NCBI GenBank assembly: GCA_051004015.1
Contig: JBPCKT010000047.1
Span: 96,745-160,744, forward strand
Direction of reading: 5' to 3'
From: SXOA01 sp051004015
GTDB taxonomy: Bacteria; Planctomycetota; Planctomycetia; Pirellulales; Pirellulaceae
DNA length: 64,000 bases
The translations under genes were made by a program, and so were the position numbers. This document shows, in pieces, positions 52,167 through 60,057 of the stretch; the stretch's first letter is position 1, and each line of letters opens with the position of its first letter. Below the pieces are notes generated by a model. That model had not been told where the DNA came from. It saw nothing but the letters and a program-made list of their open reading frames with translations, and did not search any database.

Positions 52167-53903
52167 TTACAGCCGCTCAATTCCTTCTCCCAGCAGCGCC
52201 ACGTGTTCCGGCAGGCGGCGGACGGCCTGGCGGTCGTATTCGCGGATCGGCTCGGGGAGGTCCGCCCAGGGGACGAGATCGGGAGTGATCTTGCGGGCCT
52301 TGTCTTTGGGGGAACCGAGCGTCCAGCCGGCCAGGGAGCGCTCCGCGCACCAGCGAGCGTGCTCCATTTCGGCCAGCAGTTCGACTTCTTCCGGCGTGAA
52401 CGTGGTGACGAGGCGGTCCGGCTCCGCATGAGCGACCCGGCGGCAGTGGACGGCGCGGAGTTTGACCTCCAGGTGGTCGGCCTGGGCCCGGCTGGAGTTG
52501 CGGAAGCCCTGGCCGAGGTACGCCCAGTCCTGGTGCGACGGGTCGGCCGGGTTGTGGCTGCCGTCGTCGCGACGGGCTTTCACATAATCCTCGTGAATCG
52601 CCCGGGCCAGGCGATCCAGGCGATCCTCGAGGATGAGCTCCGCACTGGCTCCAGGCTCTTCCGAGCCAATCGCCAAGAATCGCGCGCCGGCGGCCCGGCT
52701 CCCCGACAGGATTTGTTCCAGGTCTTGCTGCTGGTTTTGCCAGATGTAGATCGTGGTCGGCTGCTCCAGGGCTTTCGCCGGCAAGGACAGTGCCAGAGCC
52801 AGCGAGAAGATGTCGTCGTCACGACAAATGGCGATGGCGAGATGGGTTTGCGGATCGGCGGCCCAATCGATCAACTGCCGGCGGATCTCCGCGTCCTCGA
52901 GCGATTGCGGCAGGAATCGCACCTCCCCGGCGCTAGCGGCTTGCGGATACCGGACCAGAAACTCCCGCTCGCGCTCCTGGGCCGCGGAATCCAGCACCAG
53001 GACTTCCACGCCTCGACCTCCCGCAAAATGGCCGATGCGAAGTGCCTGCAGCGCAACGGCCTCTCCCATCGGACTAAAGTCGGCGATGACAAGACGGACT
53101 TTCCGGGGAGGCGAGACATCCAGCGGCGCGGTTGCCAAAGCAAGACGGGCGCTTTCCTCGAAGTAGCTCAGCAGCTGCGCATCGAAATTCTGGTCGTGCG
53201 AGGTGAGGATGCGATGCTGGCGAAAGACCTCGGCAACTTCCCACTCGGAGACGTGGACCAGGCATTTGAGAACGCGCTCTCGCGGACGGGTGACAGAAGT
53301 CGCAAATTCCTTGGCGCGCAGGGCAATTTCCAAATTGACGCGGTCGCTTTCGGAAGCAATCAGCAGGAAAGCCGCCCGCGAAATGCCGGCCCGAACCAGC
53401 AGCGCCGAGTCCGTGGCATCGCCAATGAGCACGATTGCCCCCCGTGCCGTACAACCGGCCAGATGCTCGTTGGTCTCGCTGACTTCAATGGCGACGACCG
53501 CGAAGTTCCGCGCCCGCAGCCCTTGCACAAGCTGAGCCCCTCGCCGTCCGAGCCCGCAGACTATCGCGTGTCCTTTGAGTCGCGACAGCCGCCATTCCTG
53601 CCACTGATCGTGAAAGAGGCGGGTGAGCGTTTCCCAAATCGCCAGCCCGAGGAAGAGAGCCGCCAGCAACCGGGCGACGTGCAGTTGCCACACGACTTCC
53701 CCTTGTCTGGTATTGAACTCCATCACAAAAAGCTGCAGCGTGGAGTAGAGGACGGAAAGCCAAAACCAGGGGGAGCTGGTGTCCGCGTCCTGATTGCCGC
53801 CGTGATCGATGAAAAAGCCCCACATCCCCAGCAGGATTGCGGGCAACAATGCGCAGGCCGCAACCGCTCGGGGCCAGGTGAACCAACGGCGAAGGAGCTT
53901 CAT
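52167..53903 (-). CDS. TrkA/RCK-domain protein with C-terminal RyR domain
   Basis: A 578-residue protein. Two N-terminal helices (about residues 12-32 and 78-98) bracket a segment YSTLQLFVMEFN resembling a degenerate channel pore, without TVGYGD. RCK (TrkA-N) domain 1 begins HAIVCGLGRRGAQLV (about residue 112) and a second RCK-like part at about 290 (VRLVIADFSPMGEAVAL). The C-terminal ~75 residues match the RyR domain (EMEHARWCAERSLAGWTLG). In bacteria RyR domains have been linked to nucleotide-based conflict systems. I infer a ligand-gated channel or sensor. Confidence 0.75.
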   Translation of the reverse strand: MKLLRRWFTWPRAVAACALLPAILLGMWGFFIDHGGNQDADTSSPWFWLSVLYSTLQLFVMEFNTRQGEVVWQLHVARLLAALFLGLAIWETLTRLFHDQWQEWRLSRLKGHAIVCGLGRRGAQLVQGLRARNFAVVAIEVSETNEHLAGCTARGAIVLIGDATDSALLVRAGISRAAFLLIASESDRVNLEIALRAKEFATSVTRPRERVLKCLVHVSEWEVAEVFRQHRILTSHDQNFDAQLLSYFEESARLALATAPLDVSPPRKVRLVIADFSPMGEAVALQALRIGHFAGGRGVEVLVLDSAAQEREREFLVRYPQAASAGEVRFLPQSLEDAEIRRQLIDWAADPQTHLAIAICRDDDIFSLALALSLPAKALEQPTTIYIWQNQQQDLEQILSGSRAAGARFLAIGSEEPGASAELILEDRLDRLARAIHEDYVKARRDDGSHNPADPSHQDWAYLGQGFRNSSRAQADHLEVKLRAVHCRRVAHAEPDRLVTTFTPEEVELLAEMEHARWCAERSLAGWTLGSPKDKARKITPDLVPWADLPEPIREYDRQAVRRLPEHVALLGEGIERL

Positions 53904-53931
53904 AGCCTGCCGATTGTAATCGACCGGTGCG

Positions 53932-53971
53932 AAAAAAAGAGGCGTCCGCCGATTTGCTCGGCGGACGCCTC
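53932..53971 (-). terminator. Terminator of the PDZ gene
   Basis: A 14-bp GC-rich stem (53939-53952 with 53958-53971) with a 5-base loop is followed on the minus strand by seven Ts (53932-53938 as As). It lies downstream of the PDZ gene that stops at 54036. Confidence 0.8.
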
Positions 53972-53981
53972 AAGATGGTAT

Positions 53982-54033
53982 TCATCCCGGCGAGCCGGGA
54001 TGCTTCCTCACGCGGAGCGTGAGGAGTACTTTC
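53982..54033. repeat. agtact-bounded palindromic repeat, copy 4
   Basis: Palindromes catcccggcgagccgggatg and cctcacgcggagcgtgagg. The right end, agtact, lies 4-7 bases past the TAA stop of the PDZ gene. Confidence 0.75.
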
Positions 54034-54035
54034 GA

Positions 54036-55235
54036 TTACCGACGCCAGCGGAACAGTCCGCGACGACCACTGTTGTAGGTGCGGTTGCTGTTGTAATAAC
54101 CGCTGGCGGCAGGCGTCCGAATCGAAGACTCCAGGGCGGGAGCGTCGCCATTATCGAGGTCGGGGCGCAGAGCGCTGCGGACTTCGGCATTCGGAGCCTG
54201 GAAGTCTACTTCCAGCATCCGGGCCTTTTCGCCGCGCTGCACTTCCAAGGCAATCGGTCCCGCGTCGGCCTTGGCGGCAAACTGGGACAACTCGGCGAAA
54301 GTGCTCACCGGCTGCTTGTTGAAGCTGACGATGACGTCTCCGGCGCGAAGACCGGCGAAATACGCCGGAGAACGCGGGGTCACCCGCCACACCAACACTC
54401 GGTCCTGGACGCGATCGTCCGCCACAATGCCGATCTGCTCCAGCCGATCGCTCTCGTAGCTGTTGACGTGCGTCAGGAAGATTTGCGGCTCCATGTAGAT
54501 CGTCTGCTGCTTCCCGCCGCGATTGACAATGACCGCCACGCGGCCGTCGGCGACGTTGGAAGAAAACAGATATTGCATGAAGTCCGCCTGTCGTGCGATA
54601 CGTTGGCCGTTGACGGAGACGATGCGGTCCCCTTCCTGGAAGCCGAGCTTGGCAATCGGCCCTTGCGTGGCGACGTCGGCAATAACCAGGCCATCACTGA
54701 CGTTGGCGTTGGCGTTACCGTTGAACCACAAGCCCAGGTCCGCCGAGCGCAAGTCCTGCCACCGCAGATTGGCGCGGGCATTGGCCGAGGCGTTCACCGA
54801 GCCGCGAGCGTCGCGGACGGTGTCCCGCACTCCGCGGATGGTATCCCCCGCAGCGTCGCGGGCATCGCGAACCGTATCGCGCACCCCTTCGCGCGTATCA
54901 CGGACGGTATCTCGCGCATCGCGGGCCGTGTCACGAGCGCCTTCCCGCGCATCGCGGGCGGTGTCGCGGACCGCACCCGGAACGGGCTGGGTGGCGTCTT
55001 TGGCCGTGTCCTTCGCATCCTTCACGGCATCCTTGGCTGTGTCTGTCACGTCCTTGGCGGCGGCCTTCGCCGGTTCAACCACCGGTGCGGGATCAACCGC
55101 TGGTACCGCGGGAACGGCAGGCGCTGCGGGAACTTCCGGCAGTTGGCCCAGGCCGGTGGAAGTCCAAACCAAAGCCGACAAACCGATGCTCGCTCCAAGC
55201 AAGCTCCTAGTCCATAAAGTCCATGCGTGCGTCAT
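54036..55235 (-). CDS. Exported PDZ-domain protein with charged repeats
   Basis: A 399-residue protein from the ATG at 55235, with a perfect AAGGAGG site. Signal peptide (SLLGASIGLSALVWTSTGLGQ), then Pro/Ala/Val linker, then about 90 residues of 11-residue-type repeats (KDTAKDATQPV, RDTARDAREGARDTARDA, RDTVRDARDAAGD) as in LEA or apolipoprotein-like amphipathic helices. Two PDZ domains follow (about 175-265, IAKLGFQEGDRIVSVNGQ; and 275-360, AGLRAGDVIVSFNKQPVST). No protease triad is present. It may bind membranes or peptides in the periplasm. Confidence 0.75.
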   Translation of the reverse strand: MTHAWTLWTRSLLGASIGLSALVWTSTGLGQLPEVPAAPAVPAVPAVDPAPVVEPAKAAAKDVTDTAKDAVKDAKDTAKDATQPVPGAVRDTARDAREGARDTARDARDTVRDTREGVRDTVRDARDAAGDTIRGVRDTVRDARGSVNASANARANLRWQDLRSADLGLWFNGNANANVSDGLVIADVATQGPIAKLGFQEGDRIVSVNGQRIARQADFMQYLFSSNVADGRVAVIVNRGGKQQTIYMEPQIFLTHVNSYESDRLEQIGIVADDRVQDRVLVWRVTPRSPAYFAGLRAGDVIVSFNKQPVSTFAELSQFAAKADAGPIALEVQRGEKARMLEVDFQAPNAEVRSALRPDLDNGDAPALESSIRTPAASGYYNSNRTYNSGRRGLFRWRR

Positions 55236-55539
55236 GAAAGCGTCCTCCTTAAAATGGAAACGAGACACCCGTTGCGGGTCGTGCAATGTTGGTGATGCAT
55301 TCCGCGCGCCCGATAATCGCTCCGACGCGAAAAGTTCACGTCGGCGTTCTGAAAGCAACCGTAAGCCGAAGAAACCAAACGACTTTGGAGCAATGTCAGG
55401 TCCGTCGCTAGCAGCGACCGAGTTCGTCAGTTGGATGCGCAGCGGCCCGAACTGCTTGCTCCGAAACCAACCCGAAGCGTTAGCGAGGGAGTTAATTTGC
55501 ACGCCCTCGCTAACGCTTCGGGTAGGCAGTTCTGCCCGC
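55236..55539. repeat. Gap with TRSVSEG-type palindromic repeat
   Basis: A perfect inverted repeat (55471-55489 with 55504-55522; cccgaagcgttagcgaggg) lies 17 bases past the end of guaA. Bases 55236-55470 are the leader of the PDZ gene on the minus strand, with no other gene visible. Confidence 0.7.
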
Positions 55540-57105
55540 TCACTCCCACTCAATCGTGGCCGGCGGTTTGCTGCTGATGTCGTAGCAGACGCGGTTGACC
55601 CCTTTGACCTCGTTGATGATGCGGGTGCTGATGCGGGCCAGCACGTCGTAGGGGAGGTGGGACCAGTCGGCGGTCATGAAGTCGTCGGTGTTGACACATC
55701 GCAGAGCGACGACGTTCTCGTAGGTCCGGGCGTCTCCCATCACCCCCACGCTTTGCACGGGCAAGAGTACGGCGAAGGCCTGCGAGGTTTGCCGGTAGAG
55801 CCCCGCACTCTTGATTTCCTCAATCATGATGGCGTCCGCTTCGCGGAGCACGCTGAGCCGCGGCTTAGTCACTTCTCCCAGACAGCGGACGGCGAGGCCG
55901 GGACCGGGGAAGGGGTGCCGCCAGACCAGGTCTTCGGGCAGGCCGAGCTCCAGCCCCAGCCGCCGCACTTCGTCCTTGAACAGGTCCCGGAGCGGCTCGA
56001 CCAGCTCAAAGCCGAGCTCCGCCGGCAGGCCGCCGACGTTGTGGTGCAATTTGATGGTGGCGGCCGGGCCGTCGGTGGCCGCGCCGCTTTCGATCACGTC
56101 GGGGTAGAGCGTTCCCTGGGCGAGGAAGCGGGCATCCTGGATTCCCTTGGCCTCTTCCTTGAAGCATTCAATAAAGGCGTGCCCGATGCGGCGGCGTTTT
56201 TCCTGCGGCTCGGTGATGCCCTTGAGGGCTTCCAAGAACCGCGCTTCGCCATCGACAACGTGCAGGTCGGTCTTGAAGTGCCCACTGAACTCCGCGATGA
56301 CCGCTGCCTGCTCGTCTTTGCGGAGCAGGCCGTTATTCACCAGGATGCAGGAGAGCCGCGAGCCGATGGCCCGGTAGAGGAGCGCCGCGGTGACGGCGGA
56401 ATCGACCCCGCCGGAAAGCCCGCAAATGACGCGGCCGGTGCCAATCCGCTCGCGCATCCGCTCGATCGCTTCCTTGGCAAAATCCCCCAGCCGCCACGAG
56501 CCGCTGCATCCGCAGACTGCCGTCAGGAAGTTGTGGAACAGAGTGCCGCCGATGGGGGTGTGCGTGACCTCCGGATGGAATTGCAGCCCATAGACCGGCA
56601 GCTTTTTGTGCTTCACCGCGGCGATGGGGCAGGTTGCGGTGCTGGCGAGCGAGACAAAGTCGTCGGAAACCCGCGTCACCTGGTCCCCGTGGCTCATCCA
56701 GACGTCAAAGTGGTCCGTCACTCCCGCAAACAATCCCTCCGGCTGCTTGAGCTGGCAACGGGCGCGGCCGAACTCGCGAGCCGGGACGTTGGTGACTTTG
56801 CCGCCGAGCGTATCGCACGCGAGCTGCATTCCGTAGCAGATGCCGAGCACGGGAATCCCCAGCGCGAAAATCCGCTCGTCGCATTTGGGGGCTCCAGGCT
56901 CGTACACACTCGAAGGCCCGCCGGAAAGAATCAGCCCCTTGGGGGCATGTTTTTGCACCTGCTCCGCGCTAATGTCGTGACGGACGATCTCGCAGTAGAC
57001 ATGGTTCTCTCGTACGCGGCGGGCGATGAGTTGGGCATACTGAGCGCCGAAGTCGAGCACCAGGACACGCTCGTCAGCAATGCGGGGAGTATTGGCGGTG
57101 GTCAT
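55540..57105 (-). CDS. guaA: GMP synthase (glutamine-hydrolysing)
   Basis: GuaA converts XMP to GMP using glutamine. The start at 57105 gives 521 residues (usual 510-530). The amidotransferase has VLVLDFGAQYAQLIARRVRE, the nucleophile Cys in LGICYGMQLA, and His/Glu in FHPEVTHTPIG. The PP-loop ATPase is LSGGVDSAVTAALLYRA. The dimerisation domain (KPRLSVLREADAIMIEEI) ends PPATIEWE. It is divergent from a nucleoside permease gene 213 bases upstream. Confidence 0.96.
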   Translation of the reverse strand: MTTANTPRIADERVLVLDFGAQYAQLIARRVRENHVYCEIVRHDISAEQVQKHAPKGLILSGGPSSVYEPGAPKCDERIFALGIPVLGICYGMQLACDTLGGKVTNVPAREFGRARCQLKQPEGLFAGVTDHFDVWMSHGDQVTRVSDDFVSLASTATCPIAAVKHKKLPVYGLQFHPEVTHTPIGGTLFHNFLTAVCGCSGSWRLGDFAKEAIERMRERIGTGRVICGLSGGVDSAVTAALLYRAIGSRLSCILVNNGLLRKDEQAAVIAEFSGHFKTDLHVVDGEARFLEALKGITEPQEKRRRIGHAFIECFKEEAKGIQDARFLAQGTLYPDVIESGAATDGPAATIKLHHNVGGLPAELGFELVEPLRDLFKDEVRRLGLELGLPEDLVWRHPFPGPGLAVRCLGEVTKPRLSVLREADAIMIEEIKSAGLYRQTSQAFAVLLPVQSVGVMGDARTYENVVALRCVNTDDFMTADWSHLPYDVLARISTRIINEVKGVNRVCYDISSKPPATIEWE

Positions 57106-57318
57106 AACGCAAGCGACCCGCGGCAGGGCGGGTCGAGAAAGGGCCAGGTTGGAAACGTCCCATTCTACCGTCGGAAGGGCCGGGCAGGAGGGGGACGCTT
57201 CTCGGGATATTACGACCAGATTGTAGCGGGCGAATGCTTTCGCCAGCCCGCTTTCTCCTTTAGAATGCCCGGCCTTCCGAGATTGCGTTTCCATTCTTGC
57301 CAGTCGGTCGAGGAATCC

Positions 57319-58659
57319 ATGAAAGAAGGCGCTCCCCCGCTGATCACCCTGCGCTTAAGCGTGATGATGTTCCTGCAGTTCTTCATTTGGGGAGCCTGGC
57401 TGCCTCCAAGTTTCGGCTTTTTTGGGGAGGGGGCCCTGGGGCTCAATTGGTGGCAGCAGATGCTGCTCAATAACGCCTTTCCAGCAGCGGCAATTTTGGC
57501 AATGTTCTTTGCGAATCAGTTTGTGGATCGCAATTTTGCTGCCGAGCGCTTCTTGGCAATCAGCCATCTAATTGGCGGCCTGGCGATGCTGGGATTTGGC
57601 GTCGCTGCGTGGATTGAGTTTAGCAATGGCGAGGATCGCGTTCCATTTTGGATTTACTTCATCTGCATGGCGGTCCATTGCCTGTTCTACGTTCCAACCA
57701 TCTCGGTGACGAACACGATTGCCTTCGCGAACCTTAGCGATGCCCAGAAGCAATTCGGCCCGATTCGCCTGTGGGGCACCATCGGTTGGATTGCCGCCAG
57801 TTGGCCGTTTATCTTCATTCTGGTCGATTGGGACAAGGTCCCTGCCATGAAGGAAGCGGGCGGCTTTATCGGCTGGTTGGGAACGGCGCTGGGGACGGGA
57901 CTTCAAGGGGACGCCCTGAATCAAGGCAAATGTTGGGCGTTCCTGGTCTCGGGAATGGCTTCGCTGATTCTGGCCGGTTTCAGTTTGGTCTTGCCGCATA
58001 CACCCCCCAAGCCCGCCAAAGAAGGAGACAATTCTCTTGCCTGGCTGGAGGCCATGAAGTTTCTGGCGTACCCGTTCATCTTCGTGCTTTTCGTCGTGAC
58101 CTTTATTGACGCCACGGTGCATGACGGTTTCTTTTTCTATGCCTTCACTTACTTGGGAAAAGTCGGCGTGCCCTCCAACTGGATTCAGCCCGCAATGAGC
58201 GTCGGCCAGATTGCGGAAATAGCCACGATGGCATTCCTGGGATACGTTCTCAAGAATCTCGGCTGGCGATACACCATGATTCTGGGCGTTCTCGGCCATG
58301 CGGCACGCTTCGCGGTGTTCGCACTGCTGCCAAATCCCTACTGTGCCGTCGCCATCAATGTTCTGCATGGAATCTGTTACGCGTTCTTCTTCGCGACGCT
58401 TTATATCTTTGTTGACGAGTTCTTCCCTAAAGATGCCCGGACCAGTGCTCAGGGCCTGTTCAACTTTTTGATCCTGGGGCTAGGACCCATTGCGTCTCGA
58501 ATCGTTTGGCCGACTTTGCAGGATTTTTTCACAGTCGACAAACAGGTGCAATACAGCACGCTGCTGCTCATCCCCTCGGGAGCAGCGATCGTTGCGGCAC
58601 TGTTGCTATTGGCTTTCTTCCATCCGCCGCCGATGAGTGTGCCCGACAAGGCCAGTTAA
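57319..58659 (+). CDS. Nucleoside permease (NupG/XapB family)
   Basis: A 446-residue MFS protein of the nucleoside:proton symporter family, with 12 predicted helices. It begins MKEGAPPLITLRLSVMMFLQFFIWGAW, typical for NupG. VPTISVTNTIAFANLSDAQKQFGPIRLWGTIGWIAASWP and the C-terminal SAQGLFNFLILGLGP are family segments. GAGGA lies before the start. Its position opposite guaA fits purine uptake and use, though the substrate range is unknown. Confidence 0.88.
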   Translation: MKEGAPPLITLRLSVMMFLQFFIWGAWLPPSFGFFGEGALGLNWWQQMLLNNAFPAAAILAMFFANQFVDRNFAAERFLAISHLIGGLAMLGFGVAAWIEFSNGEDRVPFWIYFICMAVHCLFYVPTISVTNTIAFANLSDAQKQFGPIRLWGTIGWIAASWPFIFILVDWDKVPAMKEAGGFIGWLGTALGTGLQGDALNQGKCWAFLVSGMASLILAGFSLVLPHTPPKPAKEGDNSLAWLEAMKFLAYPFIFVLFVVTFIDATVHDGFFFYAFTYLGKVGVPSNWIQPAMSVGQIAEIATMAFLGYVLKNLGWRYTMILGVLGHAARFAVFALLPNPYCAVAINVLHGICYAFFFATLYIFVDEFFPKDARTSAQGLFNFLILGLGPIASRIVWPTLQDFFTVDKQVQYSTLLLIPSGAAIVAALLLLAFFHPPPMSVPDKAS

Positions 58660-58670
58660 TTGCGTTGGAG

Positions 58671-59117
58671 CTAAAAGGAGCGGCCTTCAACGGCTGCGAT
58701 TTTGTCCCTAACGTCAGCGGGTATCACGCATGACTTCTGCTGCCCGTAATCAAACAATACAACCACCGAGTCCGATTTAGCCGCGATGGCTTGGAGAGAG
58801 TCCGAAAAAATGGCGTGCTCCATGGAGACGCTCTTGGTGCCCAGGCGGGTAATGCGAGCGCCGACGCGAACGGTGTCGGGATAATTGAGCTGACGCAGGT
58901 AGTCGCACTTGATGGAGGCCAGGATCGGACCCAGGTTTGCTTGGGACATGAGAGCCTGGAGTCCTGTATCGTTCAGGTAAGCTACGCGGGCGGATTCACA
59001 CCAGCGGAAGTAGACGACGTTGTTGACGTGGCCAAAGGCGTCCTGGTCTCCCCATAAGATGGGTAAGGTAAGGATGATAGGATAATCCTTAAGCAGGTCG
59101 GGGGCGTTCGGATTCAT
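58671..59117 (-). CDS. Hot-dog acyl-CoA thioesterase (YbgC/4HBT type)
   Basis: A 148-residue hot-dog-fold thioesterase. The motif WGDQDAFGHVNNVVYFRWCE has Asp-x-x-x-His-Val-Asn as in 4-hydroxybenzoyl-CoA thioesterases; VRVGARITRLGTKSVSMEHAIF follows. It would hydrolyse a CoA thioester. The genes on either side read away from it, so it is a single-gene unit. Confidence 0.85.
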   Translation of the reverse strand: MNPNAPDLLKDYPIILTLPILWGDQDAFGHVNNVVYFRWCESARVAYLNDTGLQALMSQANLGPILASIKCDYLRQLNYPDTVRVGARITRLGTKSVSMEHAIFSDSLQAIAAKSDSVVVLFDYGQQKSCVIPADVRDKIAAVEGRSF

Positions 59118-59325
59118 GCCTGCCAGTAGAGCAGACAGTCTGGCAGTTCGTCGAGGGTTGAATCGGAGCTAATCATGCACGTCACAATGGCCTCTTTGAC
59201 TTGTAATGGAGACGAGCTTCGAGCCGCTTGATACTACCGCCTTGTGGCACACCCTTTTCAATGCCAGCGGATTCAGGGATAACGATGCATTGGTTTCCCC
59301 GATTCGCTCCTCCTGGGCGGCACTC

Positions 59326-60057
59326 ATGTTTGTCCTCGAAACCCGTTCGCTGCGAAAGTCCTTTGGCGAAGGCGAAGCCGCCGTGGAGGCCCTGCGCGGG
59401 GTCGACCTGGGTGTGCAGCAGGGGGAGCTGCTAGCGATCATGGGCCGCTCGGGTTCGGGAAAGAGCACGCTCCTGACCTTGCTGGGGGGCGTAGACGTCC
59501 CTACCTCCGGCCAGGTCCTGCTGGAAGGGGTCGATTTGGCCACGATGAGCGACGACCAGCGGACCCTCATCCGCCGCCGCCGGATTGGCTTCATCTTCCA
59601 GCAGTTCAATCTCCTGCCCATTTTGACCGCTGAGGAAAATGTCTCCCTGCCTCTGGAACTGGATGGAATTTCCGCGGCAGAGGCCAAGAAGCGAGCCACG
59701 GAGAAGCTGGAGATGGTGGGGCTGGCCAACCGCAAATTGCACATCCCCGGCAAGATGTCCGGCGGCGAGCAGCAGCGGGTGGCCGTCGCCCGGGCCCTCG
59801 CCATTGAGCCGACGTTTTTGCTCGCCGACGAGCCGACCGGCAACCTGGACACCTCCAACAGCAAACGGGTGATGTCACTGCTCCGCAAATTGGTCGAGGA
59901 CCATCAGCAGACCATTGTGATGGTGACGCACGACCCGGCAGTCTCCGCCCAGGCCGACCGGATTATCCACCTGCTGGACGGCCAGGTGGAACGGGAAGAG
60001 ATACTCCGGGAGCGGCGGAGTGTCACCGCTCAACTCGCGGAGGCCCGCCCGCGATGA
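59326..60057 (+). CDS. ABC transporter ATP-binding protein (LolD/MacB type)
   Basis: A 243-residue ABC ATPase of the LolD/MacB group; the ATG at 59326 gives the usual length. Walker A GRSGSGKST (about 39-47), signature MSGGEQQRVAVARAL, Walker B FLLADEPTGNLD and the His switch MVTHDP are present. LIRRRRIGFIFQQFNLLP is typical of the group. The stop overlaps the permease start by 4 bases, so the pair forms one transporter. Cargo is probably a lipid or lipoprotein, or it transmits mechanical force. Confidence 0.93.
   Translation: MFVLETRSLRKSFGEGEAAVEALRGVDLGVQQGELLAIMGRSGSGKSTLLTLLGGVDVPTSGQVLLEGVDLATMSDDQRTLIRRRRIGFIFQQFNLLPILTAEENVSLPLELDGISAAEAKKRATEKLEMVGLANRKLHIPGKMSGGEQQRVAVARALAIEPTFLLADEPTGNLDTSNSKRVMSLLRKLVEDHQQTIVMVTHDPAVSAQADRIIHLLDGQVEREEILRERRSVTAQLAEARPR

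Noticed and set aside
52077..55217. A 1046-codon plus-strand frame
   Set aside because: Antisense to the TrkA-RyR and PDZ genes, with low-complexity, Arg/Gln-rich translation and no domain.
54523..58659. A 1378-codon frame spanning PDZ, guaA and permease genes
   Set aside because: Antisense to the PDZ protein and guaA; only the permease part from 57319 has family motifs.
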